Of a stretch of 10,888 bases of DNA, positions 1-6,612 are shown one piece after another. The stretch lies in assembly GCA_023446675.1 (NCBI GenBank), contig JAEXPO010000556.1, forward strand, positions 1-10,888. The letters run 5' to 3'. Source of the DNA: Bacillota bacterium. Its GTDB lineage: Bacteria > Bacillota > Clostridia > DSM-8532. The translations under genes and the position numbers were made by a program. The notes beneath the pieces are model-generated. The model was not told the origin of the DNA. It saw only the letters and a list, made by a program, of their open reading frames with translations, and ran no database searches. Every line of letters starts with the position of its first letter. Positions within the stretch are counted from its first letter, which is position 1.

Positions 1-1358
1 GGGTTAATGTTAAGCTCAAAGCCCAGGGTCTTTAATGAAAATTCATCCGTGTAATGATCCTTTATAAAGCCTAATACCTGCCGAATGACAGGGCTCATTT
101 TTTCCTCTCCGACAGCCAGATTGTGAATGGTCATGTCGGCAACCTCCTTAATCCGGTTTTTAAGAAGATCAATGGAAGAAAGCCCGGCTATGGAGCGAAA
201 CAGCTCCCAATACCCGCCGTTGAGGCTGTGGCTGTGACCCAGGTTTTCCGAAGCGGTATTTATGGCAATGATAAGCTCAATACAATGGTTTAACAGGGTA
301 TAAGGGGTAATGAGGGGGAAGCTTGTAACCTGGTTAAAAACCTCGTCGATGTATTGGTAAAGCGCCGTTTTGTCCTTTTCGGCAATAAGCCTTGCACATT
401 TTCTGTGATCGATGGGGGAGAGGGAGCCGGCGCTCTGGTTACAGTGCTCCTCATCGTAAAGATAAATTTTCTTTGAAGCATAGACCAGGCGGTATTCCTG
501 CATGCTCTTGGCATTGGCATAGCTCTTGTGGAGGTTCATAAAGCCGGTTTGAAAATCCCCGACGGTAATGAAAAAATCGATGGAATAGCGCTCCATTATG
601 GCCTGGCGGACATTCTCAAGCTTTTCAAGCATAATGGCTTGGGCGCCGGTCCCCACACTGGCGCCATAAATAAAAATGATTTCACCGTCATAATTGCTGA
701 AGCATTGCTGGAACTGGTTTTGCACCAAAATGGTGCTGCAGAGATCGTAAATTTCCGAAAAGCAGGAGGCCCAGGTATTGGGTGCATTCCCATCCACCTC
801 CTGTTCGTCGGGAGAAACCTTTATAATGCTTGCTCCATAAACAGGATGCTCCAGGCTTAGCTGGAGGATGGAGGCCCGCTCGCGAAGCTCCATGGGGTTT
901 ATTCTGTCCGTTACCCAGCGGTATAAAATATTATCCCGAAGGATATTGTTGGCACGCATTTCGTTTATTTCCCGGTAGCGTATGTACTCCAGCTTTTCCA
1001 GGGTGTTGGCCAGGGTTAAAAGAAGCTCCTTCACATTGATGGGCTTAAGCAAATAATTTTCAATCCCCAGTGTGATGGCCTGCTTGACAAATTCAAATTC
1101 GTTGTATCCGCTTAGAATAATATATTTTATAGACGGCTTTTTTGCCTTCAGCTTCTGAATTAAGGTCAGGCCGTCCAAACCCGGCATGGTAATATCGGTT
1201 ATGACAATATCTGCCTGATCGATTTCAGGCGCGTTAAGGGCGTCAAGGCCGTCCAGCGCCTGTCCCGCTATTTCAAAGCCGTATTCCTTCCAGTTTAGGA
1301 TGGTCTTTAAGCCATCCAGTATAAAGGGCTCGTCGTCAACAAGGAAAACCTTGTACAT
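1..1358 (-). CDS. AraC-family response regulator (YesN-like), 3' end cut by window
   Basis: Open minus-strand frame of about 452 codons from the ATG at 1358-1356 to the left edge, with no stop. The N-terminus is a receiver domain beginning MYKVFLVDDEPFILDG: acidic pair D8-D9, phospho-acceptor D55 in IVITDITMPG, and K105 in NYLLKPIN. A long middle region (about residues 120-420) is typical of the YesN family. The last visible residues, FIKDHYTDEFSLKTLGFELNIN, match the first helices of an AraC-type DNA-binding domain, whose remainder lies outside. It should be phosphorylated by the upstream kinase and bind DNA at target promoters. Its start lies inside the kinase gene (23-base overlap) and has its own AAGGAGGA site 11 bases upstream, so the pair is one transcript and probably translationally coupled. 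In Firmicutes such pairs often sit beside sugar-uptake or glycan-degradation genes; the target here is inferred from position only. Confidence 0.93.
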   Translation of the reverse strand, partial: MYKVFLVDDEPFILDGLKTILNWKEYGFEIAGQALDGLDALNAPEIDQADIVITDITMPGLDGLTLIQKLKAKKPSIKYIILSGYNEFEFVKQAITLGIENYLLKPINVKELLLTLANTLEKLEYIRYREINEMRANNILRDNILYRWVTDRINPMELRERASILQLSLEHPVYGASIIKVSPDEQEVDGNAPNTWASCFSEIYDLCSTILVQNQFQQCFSNYDGEIIFIYGASVGTGAQAIMLEKLENVRQAIMERYSIDFFITVGDFQTGFMNLHKSYANAKSMQEYRLVYASKKIYLYDEEHCNQSAGSLSPIDHRKCARLIAEKDKTALYQYIDEVFNQVTSFPLITPYTLLNHCIELIIAINTASENLGHSHSLNGGYWELFRSIAGLSSIDLLKNRIKEVADMTIHNLAVGEEKMSPVIRQVLGFIKDHYTDEFSLKTLGFELNIN

Positions 1359-3177
1359 AATCCGAAAGCTCCTCCTTCCTTTTTGCAGGTATTTTTATTT
1401 CAACGGTGGTTCCCACGTTTTCCTCACTGGAAATATTAAGTCCGTAGCCCTCACCGTAAATAAGCCGCAGTCTTTCGTTCACATTGGGAAGGCCGATGGT
1501 GCCTATTATAGGATTATGTTCATTTTGGGAGAGCATGGTTTTAAGGCTCTCAAGCTTTTCAGGACTGATTCCTTTGCCGTTGTCACAAATGGTAAATAAA
1601 ATATCACGGCCGTCAAAAGCCCCCCGGAGAGTGACGGTGTTATCGTCGGCATTCCTCCGGATACCGTGAAAGACATAGTTTTCAATAATGGGCTGAAGCG
1701 TAAACTTGACAATGGCAAAGCTTTTTATTTCCTCCGGAACATCAATGGCAAAGGTAAGCTGTGCCCCGTAGCGTATTCTGAAAAGCTCCAGATAAAGGTT
1801 GCAGTGCTCCAGCTCCGCGGCAATGGAAATAAAGGTCCCGCCTTTGATGGAATTTCTGAAAAGTGCGGCTAATATGTAAACCATCTCCCCCACATTGGAG
1901 GCACCCATGGAAACAGCCTTCATTCTCACCGCCTCCAGGGTATTGTAAAGAAAATGGGGGTTAATCTGGCTCTGGAGGGCCAGGAGCTCCGCATTTTTTT
2001 GCTTTATTTCGGATAAATAAACCCGGTTGATGTAATTATTGAGGGAATCGCACATGTCATTGAAATTGGCCGCTATTTCATTTAGCTCATCCTCGTACCT
2101 GCCAATGGGGATGCGGGCATTTAGATTGCCTTTTTGCAATTGCTCCATGCCCTCCAGGATAACACGGGTGCGTTTGGAAAACACCTGGATAATGGAGTAG
2201 GTGAGAATGAGGCTTAGAAGGATCAGCAGCGCCGTAATAAAAAAAAGTGTCTTCTGGATATTTTCTGCGCTTTCCATTACCTTTTCAACGGGTATGACAC
2301 CGGCTACCACCGTACCGGATTGGGAAAGAGGTATGGTATTAACATAAGATTCTTCCTCCAGTAGCTTGGTTACGGAGGTGTCGTTAAGTGAGCTGAAATA
2401 GGGATATTTGGTACCGTAATACCGGTTTGAGGAATCAAAAAGAACATCACCGCTGTTTGATAAAATGAGAATATAGCCCTTAAGCTCTTCGTAATCCCGA
2501 AGGAGGCCTCTGAGTCCGTCAAGCCTGTAATTGACTATTAATGAGCCGATCCCTTCCAGGGATATGGGATCGTTAATGCTGTTAATAATGGAAAAGGAGT
2601 GCTGGAAATCCTCAGAGATATCACCCCATGAAAAGAGATAGGGGGCATGGCGCTTGCGGGCATCGGAAATGGAGTCGATAAGCTCCTTAATGCTGGTGCT
2701 GTATTCAAAGAGCTTGGGTGCCCGCTCGCTGCCGAAGACATAGAAGAAATCCTTTTGGTTGCTGTAAAGGATAACACTTCGGATATCGGTATCACGGATT
2801 AAAAAGGCATTGATATAGGTCTGATAGCTGGGAAGGGTATTTGCGGTACTGTCGGAAAAGGTATTCAGCCTGTTTGAGATATAGACATCAAAGTCATATT
2901 TTAAGAAGTATACCAGATCCGAAAAGGAGTCGTTGTTGGCATAAAGCTGCTGGGTCATGCTGAGGGTGGAGAGGTATTTTTGTTCAAAGTAATTGCTTAC
3001 ACTGGCCAGGATCTGCATATTGGAATTGAGTTCCTTTTGCATCAGGGTTTGAGTGATGCTTCTTGAGATAAAAAAAGAAAGGGCCACAAGAGAAATAATA
3101 ATAATGGCGGAATAAATGAGAAAGATCTTATTGAAAAGCTTCCGGTTATGGAACTTTCGGAATAATAAAAGCTTCAT
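1336..3177 (-). CDS. Membrane sensor histidine kinase (YesM-like)
   Basis: 613 residues. Membrane segments at about 17-38 and 309-333 flank an extracytoplasmic sensor region of roughly 270 residues, which looks like the dCache-type sensors of this family. A HAMP linker (about 333-387) follows. The His_kinase dimerisation/phospho-acceptor segment is at 397-420, with H408 in QINPHFLYNTLE. The ATPase domain runs from about 492 to 597: N-box ending in N500 (LQPIIEN), DNGKG at 532-536 and the GLPNVNERL box at 562-570. All catalytic motifs are intact and the length is normal for the family. It should autophosphorylate on an extracellular signal and pass phosphate to D55 of the downstream regulator. 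The signal is not known; a carbohydrate is a reasonable inference from the divergent secreted glycan-active gene. The ribosome site (GGGGAT, about 8 bases before the ATG) is weak compared with those of its neighbours. Confidence 0.95.
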   Translation of the reverse strand: MKLLLFRKFHNRKLFNKIFLIYSAIIIISLVALSFFISRSITQTLMQKELNSNMQILASVSNYFEQKYLSTLSMTQQLYANNDSFSDLVYFLKYDFDVYISNRLNTFSDSTANTLPSYQTYINAFLIRDTDIRSVILYSNQKDFFYVFGSERAPKLFEYSTSIKELIDSISDARKRHAPYLFSWGDISEDFQHSFSIINSINDPISLEGIGSLIVNYRLDGLRGLLRDYEELKGYILILSNSGDVLFDSSNRYYGTKYPYFSSLNDTSVTKLLEEESYVNTIPLSQSGTVVAGVIPVEKVMESAENIQKTLFFITALLILLSLILTYSIIQVFSKRTRVILEGMEQLQKGNLNARIPIGRYEDELNEIAANFNDMCDSLNNYINRVYLSEIKQKNAELLALQSQINPHFLYNTLEAVRMKAVSMGASNVGEMVYILAALFRNSIKGGTFISIAAELEHCNLYLELFRIRYGAQLTFAIDVPEEIKSFAIVKFTLQPIIENYVFHGIRRNADDNTVTLRGAFDGRDILFTICDNGKGISPEKLESLKTMLSQNEHNPIIGTIGLPNVNERLRLIYGEGYGLNISSEENVGTTVEIKIPAKRKEELSDYVQGFPC

Positions 3178-3235
3178 TCTTCATCCCCGCTATGCAATTG
3201 TACTTTGGCTTAAGGAAATAATAGCCATTAGATCT

Positions 3236-3265
3236 ATTATAGCGTATTTTCATACCTTTTGGTAA
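3236..3265 (-). promoter_or_regulatory. Candidate sigma-A promoter for the kinase/regulator operon
   Basis: On the minus strand, TTACCA (3265-3260) is followed after 18 bases by a perfect TATAAT (3241-3236). This predicts a transcript start near 3229 and a leader of about 50 bases. The -35 matches the consensus at four of six positions. The palindrome ATAATAG-N9-CTATTAT (3218-3240) overlaps the -10 and the start region and could be an operator or a 5' RNA hairpin. Confidence 0.5.
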
Positions 3266-3305
3266 GACAAGTCGGATTTCCTGAAAGACAAACTAAAGAT
3301 ACTGC

Positions 3306-3327
3306 AGTGAATCTAAGGTTTTTCCAG
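3306..3327 (+). repeat. Direct repeat 1, candidate response-regulator site
   Basis: The core AATCTAAGGTTTTTCCAG (3310-3327) recurs identically at 3384-3401. With the four bases before it the repeat is 22 bases long with one mismatch. The two copies start 74 bases apart, close to seven helical turns, so they lie on the same DNA face. This copy sits between the two divergent promoters and could serve both. Confidence 0.6.
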
Positions 3328-3379
3328 AAGGAAGATAAATAAAGGGTTTGGGATTGTTTCACCAACATTTAGTTTATCG

Positions 3380-3401
3380 AGTAAATCTAAGGTTTTTCCA
3401 G
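3380..3401 (+). repeat. Direct repeat 2, abutting the forward promoter
   Basis: Second copy of the 22-base repeat, differing from copy 1 only at its fourth base (A instead of G). It ends at 3401, and the putative -35 hexamer begins at 3403. That is the usual position for an activator that contacts RNA polymerase at the -35, as many AraC-family proteins do. Binding by the neighbouring regulator is inferred. Confidence 0.6.
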
Positions 3402-3402
3402 T

Positions 3403-3431
3403 TTCACAAATAAAAACGATGCCTCCATAAT
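3403..3431 (+). promoter_or_regulatory. Candidate promoter of the secreted glycan-active gene
   Basis: TTCACA (3403-3408) and CATAAT (3426-3431) are 17 bases apart and each matches the sigma-A consensus at five of six positions. Transcription would start near 3438 and give a leader of about 48 bases. That leader carries GGAGG (3439-3443) and CCTCC (3455-3459), which can pair. The CCTCC block could instead pair with the ribosome site at 3472-3478. Confidence 0.5.
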
Positions 3432-3485
3432 GGAAGCAGGAGGTCTCCTAGGCGCCTCCAAAAATAATACAGGGAGGGATTCACG

Positions 3486-4838
3486 ATGAAAAAGAGCTTT
3501 ACGAAAATTCTCCTGGCTCTCTTCATGGCAGTCTGCATGCTAATTACCACGGTGCCTTCTTTGACATCTTCATCGGCGGCTACAACGCCTAAATCCGTGC
3601 TGTATGCGATGAATTATCTTTCTCCCGAGACAAGCACAGACACTACTCTGAATGACATCAAGGGCTCCGGCTTTGACACGGTTATTATTTTCTCCATTGA
3701 CGGTACCGCAACAGGGGATCTGGTCTTTTTCGGAACGCCCATTTTTACCAACGGTAATTATGTAGGGCCTGCCGGATGGCCGGATAAAATCAAGTCCCTG
3801 AAAACCGGAACCACCTCTGTAACCCGTGTGGCCTTCTGCCTTGCCGGTCCCTACACGACTTACAAAACCTATATGAACGCCAACGGAACAGGTCCTGAAA
3901 CAAACTGGTACAAAAACTTTGCCAAGCTAAAGGAATTGACAGGTGCCGATGCCATTGATCTAAACGACGAAAATGGCTATGATACACCTACAACCGTCAG
4001 CTTGTGCCGTATGCTGGGCGATATCGGCTATAAAGTAACCCTTTGCCCCTATACCCGTTCATCCCACTGGAGCAGTGTTTATTCCCAGGTTGGCAGCAGC
4101 ATTATTGACGGCGTCAACCTCCAGTGCTATGACGGCGGAGCCTATAACAGCCCGGCTACATGGAACACCTATTTCGGCGGTCTTAAGGTAACACCCCTGT
4201 TCTGGACCGTATGCCCGTCAGGCGGCGATACCAACTATGTTCAAGCTCAGACTAAGGTGGCAAGCTGGGTAAGCTCAGCCGGAATAACCTCGGCAGGCGC
4301 CTGGCAGTATTCCGATATGAGAGACTTCAGCGGAGGTACCGCGGCCCAATACAATGCTGCTATCCGTGCCGGTTTGGGCAGTTCGACACCTACCCCCACG
4401 CCGACGCCTGATCCTAATCCGGGAAACCGTACCCTTAACAAGACGGCTACGGCAAACGCCTATGTTACCGGAGAAACACCTGCCATGGCCGTTGACGGAA
4501 GCGTCACCAACAATTCCAAATGGTGTACCAATTCCAGTATCGGATCGCAATGGCTGCGTGTTGATCTTGGCGCGACCTATGCCATCACCCGCTGGGTTGT
4601 GAAGCATGCGGGAGCAGGCGGGGAAGCCACAGGCTATAACACAAGGGACTTTAAGCTTCAGATCAGTACCGACGGCTCCAGCTGGCAGGATGTGGACAGT
4701 GTTACCGGCAATACGGCCAATATAACCGACCGTACCATAAGCTCCGTTAACGCAAGGTATGTAAGGCTCTATATTACAAACCCGCAGACCACCACGACCA
4801 ATAAGGCCGCCAGGATCTACGAATTTGAAGTTTATTGA
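3486..4838 (+). CDS. Secreted GH18-like protein with C-terminal F5/8C (CBM32-like) module
   Basis: 450 residues with a typical signal peptide (MKKSFTKILLALFMAVCMLI..., cleavage probably near residue 32). Residues about 36-297 look like a single TIM-barrel domain of the GH18 type. VLYAMNYLS would be the first strand, DAIDLNDE (155-162) the motif strand, GVNLQCYDGG (209-218) a substrate-site strand, and GAWQYSDMRD (271-280) the last strand. A TPTPTPTPDPNPG linker (about 301-313) leads to an F5/8 type C module (about 316-450, with WLRVDLG at 356-362 and ARYVRLYI near 423-430), which usually binds carbohydrate. The GH18 motif DxxDxDxE appears as D155-D158-N160-E162: the acid E162 is kept but the third Asp is Asn, so activity may be altered or lost. 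The start has an AGGGAGGG site eight bases upstream. It stands alone between its own promoter and terminator. A lectin-like or hydrolase role on an extracellular glycan is inferred; the family call rests on motifs only. Confidence 0.85.
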   Translation: MKKSFTKILLALFMAVCMLITTVPSLTSSSAATTPKSVLYAMNYLSPETSTDTTLNDIKGSGFDTVIIFSIDGTATGDLVFFGTPIFTNGNYVGPAGWPDKIKSLKTGTTSVTRVAFCLAGPYTTYKTYMNANGTGPETNWYKNFAKLKELTGADAIDLNDENGYDTPTTVSLCRMLGDIGYKVTLCPYTRSSHWSSVYSQVGSSIIDGVNLQCYDGGAYNSPATWNTYFGGLKVTPLFWTVCPSGGDTNYVQAQTKVASWVSSAGITSAGAWQYSDMRDFSGGTAAQYNAAIRAGLGSSTPTPTPTPDPNPGNRTLNKTATANAYVTGETPAMAVDGSVTNNSKWCTNSSIGSQWLRVDLGATYAITRWVVKHAGAGGEATGYNTRDFKLQISTDGSSWQDVDSVTGNTANITDRTISSVNARYVRLYITNPQTTTTNKAARIYEFEVY

Positions 4839-4915
4839 TCGATTGAAGGCTTTCGAACGATCAAGGTGGACACACTATGTCACAACCGTTTATGTTATGA
4901 TGATAGTGGGCAAAA

Positions 4916-4950
4916 AACGAAAGGGCTTTCCGCAAGGAGGCCCTTTTGTT
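4916..4950 (+). terminator. Intrinsic terminator after the secreted gene
   Basis: Stem 4916-4926 pairs with 4940-4950, with core AAAGGGC/GCCCTTT and one G-T wobble further out. The right arm ends in TTTTGTT. The A-run at 4912-4917 gives a T-run on the other strand, so it may act in both directions and insulate the tail operon. A weaker 7-bp inverted repeat (TTGATCG/CGATCAA, 4835-4841 and 4858-4864) overlaps the stop codon. Confidence 0.75.
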
Positions 4951-4988
4951 ATGCCTAAAGCGGGCTATGCCAGAAACCCAATAGATAG

Positions 4989-5029
4989 GAAGCGCCAATA
5001 AAAAACAACTTGCTTTTTATTGGCGCTTC
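4989..5029. repeat. Perfect 16-bp inverted repeat upstream of the tail operon
   Basis: 4989-5004 is exactly complementary to 5014-5029, with a 9-base loop. The outer half of each arm is GC-rich (GAAGCGCC) and the inner half is A/T-rich. No T-run follows, so it is not a standard terminator. It could be an operator, a 5' RNA structure for the tail operon, or a recombination scar at the edge of the phage-derived block. A weak -10-like TATAGT is at 5071-5076 without a good -35. Confidence 0.6.
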
Positions 5030-5095
5030 TCAGCCTTTCCCCAATGGCTTTTAAGTGGAATCAAAATGTGTATAGTGTGGAGGTTATGTGGATAA

Positions 5096-5410
5096 ATGAA
5101 AATGAGTGAAATCAGCATTAATGAGGTCGCCGCTTATTTAAGGCTTGATGAGGACGAATATTCCCAGTCCGAATTGAATGTTTTTCTTCAGGCCGCCAAG
5201 GCTTATATCCGCTTATATACAGGCCTTGACGACAGTGTGCTGGATAACCAAGCCGAGGTTATTCCGGTTGTGTATATCCTTTGTCAGGATTTTAACGATA
5301 ACCGATCCCTGTATGTTGAGAGCCAAAATGTGAATAGGGTTGTGGATAACATTTTAAATTATCTGAAGGGCCTGTCCGAAGCCTCGCCGGGAGGCGGTGG
5401 CGAAGGATGA
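5096..5410 (+). CDS. Phage head-tail connector (HK97 gp6 / YqbG-like)
   Basis: 104 residues, normal for the gp6-like connector family, whose members form a ring at the neck between portal and tail. Visible features are the N-terminal helix ISINEVAAYLRLDEDEYSQSEL, the helical ELNVFLQAAKAYIRLYTGL segment, and IPVVYILCQDFNDNRSLYV, a pattern typical of this family (a helix ending near a D-N-R motif). The C-terminus is a glycine tail (SPGGGGEG). A GGAGG site lies 12 bases before the ATG; a second in-frame ATG at 5102 is less likely because it is further away. It is the first gene of the tail operon. No portal or capsid gene precedes it, so its usual partner is missing locally. The family call comes from sequence pattern and gene order. 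Confidence 0.75.
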   Translation: MKMSEISINEVAAYLRLDEDEYSQSELNVFLQAAKAYIRLYTGLDDSVLDNQAEVIPVVYILCQDFNDNRSLYVESQNVNRVVDNILNYLKGLSEASPGGGGEG

Positions 5411-6000
5411 TAAATCCGGGAGAGCTTAAGGACAAAATAACACTTTTGATCCTCCGGGGATTGCCTGACAGCTATGCCTGGGAGGAGGACACCTGTACCT
5501 GGGGTAAGGTGGAGTATCTGAAAGGCCCTAATCTCCTTTTTCGGGGAGGAAGAGGTGAAGCCACCGTAAAAATTCTTTTGCGAAAAAGACCTCTTACATT
5601 AAACCATGCTATCCGGTTAAAGGGAAAGCATGGTTTTTTAATTGGAATAAGGGGGGCAGGAGAGGATTTGATGGAAGCAACGGCGGTTCTTGTAGAGCCT
5701 AAAGCGTGCGTGGCGCTGGTGCTTTCTCAGCCAGCCCTTGATAATCTCAACCGTCCTGTATACTGTGATGCAGCCCAGCTGACTTTTCCGGGCTTTCTTT
5801 TGGAGAAGTATGCAAGCCGAACCCAGGATGAACCCATGAGCCTTGTTAAAATGCGTTACAGGCTTATTACACCTAAAGCCATTGAGCTTGTATCCGGTCA
5901 AGGGGTTAAAGCGGACGGACTTACTTATACCGTGGAGGTGCCGCATACCCTTTCAACTTATAAAAATGAATATGAAATAATTGTGAGGAGGAATCCATGA
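5407..6000 (+). CDS. Double-length phage head-tail adaptor
   Basis: 197 residues, about twice the usual 100-115 of the SPP1 gp16/HK97 head-tail adaptor family. Residues 1-98 (MINPGELKDKITLL ... EATAVLVEP) resemble one small beta-rich adaptor domain. Residues about 104-197 (QPALDNLNRPVYCDAAQ ... YKNEYEIIVRR) look like a second domain of similar size, with the closing strand common to minor capsid/adaptor proteins. It would join the neck ring to the tail terminator. The ATG overlaps the stop of the gene before (ATGA), with GGAGG 12 bases upstream, so the two are coupled. It occupies the xkdH/yqbH position in PBSX/skin-type order. A terminator-like hairpin lies within the gene (5601-5639). The two-domain reading is an inference from length and pattern. 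Confidence 0.65.
   Translation: MINPGELKDKITLLILRGLPDSYAWEEDTCTWGKVEYLKGPNLLFRGGRGEATVKILLRKRPLTLNHAIRLKGKHGFLIGIRGAGEDLMEATAVLVEPKACVALVLSQPALDNLNRPVYCDAAQLTFPGFLLEKYASRTQDEPMSLVKMRYRLITPKAIELVSGQGVKADGLTYTVEVPHTLSTYKNEYEIIVRRNP
5601..5639 (+). other. Terminator-like hairpin inside the adaptor gene
   Basis: AAACCATGCT (5601-5610) pairs perfectly with AGCATGGTTT (5627-5636) across a 16-base loop. The run TTTTTT (5634-5639) overlaps and follows the right arm. It lies in the codons for about residues 66-77. The stem is only moderately GC-rich, so function is uncertain. Confidence 0.35.
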
Positions 6001-6140
6001 TGAGAGGCACAGCGCCGGAGCATGCCCCACAAATGGGATGTAACGGCAAGGCTTGCCGTATAAGGGAGCCTACCGGCAGGGCGGAAACAATAGAAGTTTT
6101 TGAAAAAAATCAGATCAATGGGAGGGTTGATTTATGGTGA
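5997..6140 (+). CDS. Small 47-codon ORF between adaptor and tail terminator
   Basis: A short frame starts MMRGTAPEHAPQMG and ends GRVDLW before the TGA at 6138. Its start has the best-looking ribosome site of the operon (GAGGAGG, five bases before the ATG) and overlaps the previous stop (ATGA). Its end overlaps the next start by seven bases, which fits translational relay through the operon. I do not recognise the product: it is polar, has two cysteines (C15, C20), no membrane segment and no known motif. In PBSX/skin order an HK97 gp10-like protein of about 150 residues (XkdI/YqbI) would sit here, so this may be a remnant, a replacement, or only a leader peptide. A 7-bp hairpin with a 3-base loop (6043-6059) lies within it. 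Confidence 0.4.
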   Translation: MMRGTAPEHAPQMGCNGKACRIREPTGRAETIEVFEKNQINGRVDLW

Positions 6141-6592
6141 CAGCAACGGATCTATTAACCGCTGTTAATGAAAGGCTGGCCCAAGCCTTCCCAAACTATA
6201 CGGTGTACACTCAGGAATGCCCCAAGGATTTTGCGCGGCCTTCCTTTTTACTTAAGCATGTAAAAACCTCAAAATTGGACGCAACCCGGCATTCTGTCGA
6301 GAAAACCGTGGACCTTGCCATCACCTGCTTTACTCCGGTTGACGATTATTTCCGTTCTGACGGAAATGCGCTTTCCGAGCTTCAGGACAAGGTTCTCAAG
6401 CAGTTCGATGAGGGTTATTTAAAAGCCGGAGACAGAGCGCTGAAGCTTCAGGCCGGTACCGGAAAAACGGAAACGGACAGATCTTTCGTAGAACTGCAAT
6501 TTAAATTCTTTGATGACCGTTTTGAATCCACAGGGGAAGAGGAGCCAAGGCCTCTGATGCAAACAATAAATATGACCTATAAGGAAATCTAA
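6134..6592 (+). CDS. Phage tail terminator / tail completion protein (XkdJ/YqbJ-like)
   Basis: 152 residues. The protein opens with a helix (ATDLLTAVNERLAQAFPN), followed by strand-rich VYTQECPKDFARPSFLLKHV, a second helix (ALSELQDKVLKQF), and closing strands (RSFVELQFKFFDDRF). This alpha/beta plan and length fit the DUF6838-type tail terminator family, which caps the tube and stops polymerisation at the right length. Its place directly before the sheath gene supports this. The ribosome site GGGAGGG (6120-6126) is seven bases before the ATG. The tail C-terminal to about residue 125 (STGEEEPRPLMQTINMTYKEI) is also typical of these proteins. Confidence 0.72.
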   Translation: MVTATDLLTAVNERLAQAFPNYTVYTQECPKDFARPSFLLKHVKTSKLDATRHSVEKTVDLAITCFTPVDDYFRSDGNALSELQDKVLKQFDEGYLKAGDRALKLQAGTGKTETDRSFVELQFKFFDDRFESTGEEEPRPLMQTINMTYKEI

Positions 6593-6612
6593 TTTTTCAG
6601 GAGGGATAGCAC

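Larger units (their letters stand above)
3178..3485. promoter_or_regulatory. Divergent intergenic regulatory region
   Basis: This 308-base gap between the kinase gene and the divergent secreted gene has no credible coding frame. From left to right it holds the kinase leader, a small palindrome (3218-3224/3234-3240) over the kinase start site, a kinase promoter, direct repeat 1, direct repeat 2, a forward promoter, and a leader with complementary GGAGG and CCTCC blocks before the forward ribosome site. Each is listed separately. Confidence 0.75.

Noticed and set aside
528..860. Plus-strand 110-codon frame within the response regulator region
   Set aside because: The minus strand carries a continuous regulator with receiver motifs and D55; the plus frame has no motif and is a codon shadow.
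3306..3401. Direct repeats as a tiny CRISPR array
   Set aside because: There are only two copies, repeat and spacing lengths do not fit, and no cas genes are present; promoter geometry explains them better.
4867..4901. TGGACA with TATGTT or TATGAT as a promoter
   Set aside because: Spacing of 18 with a poor -10, or 23 with a better one, is unconvincing, and the transcript would run at once into the terminator at 4916-4950.
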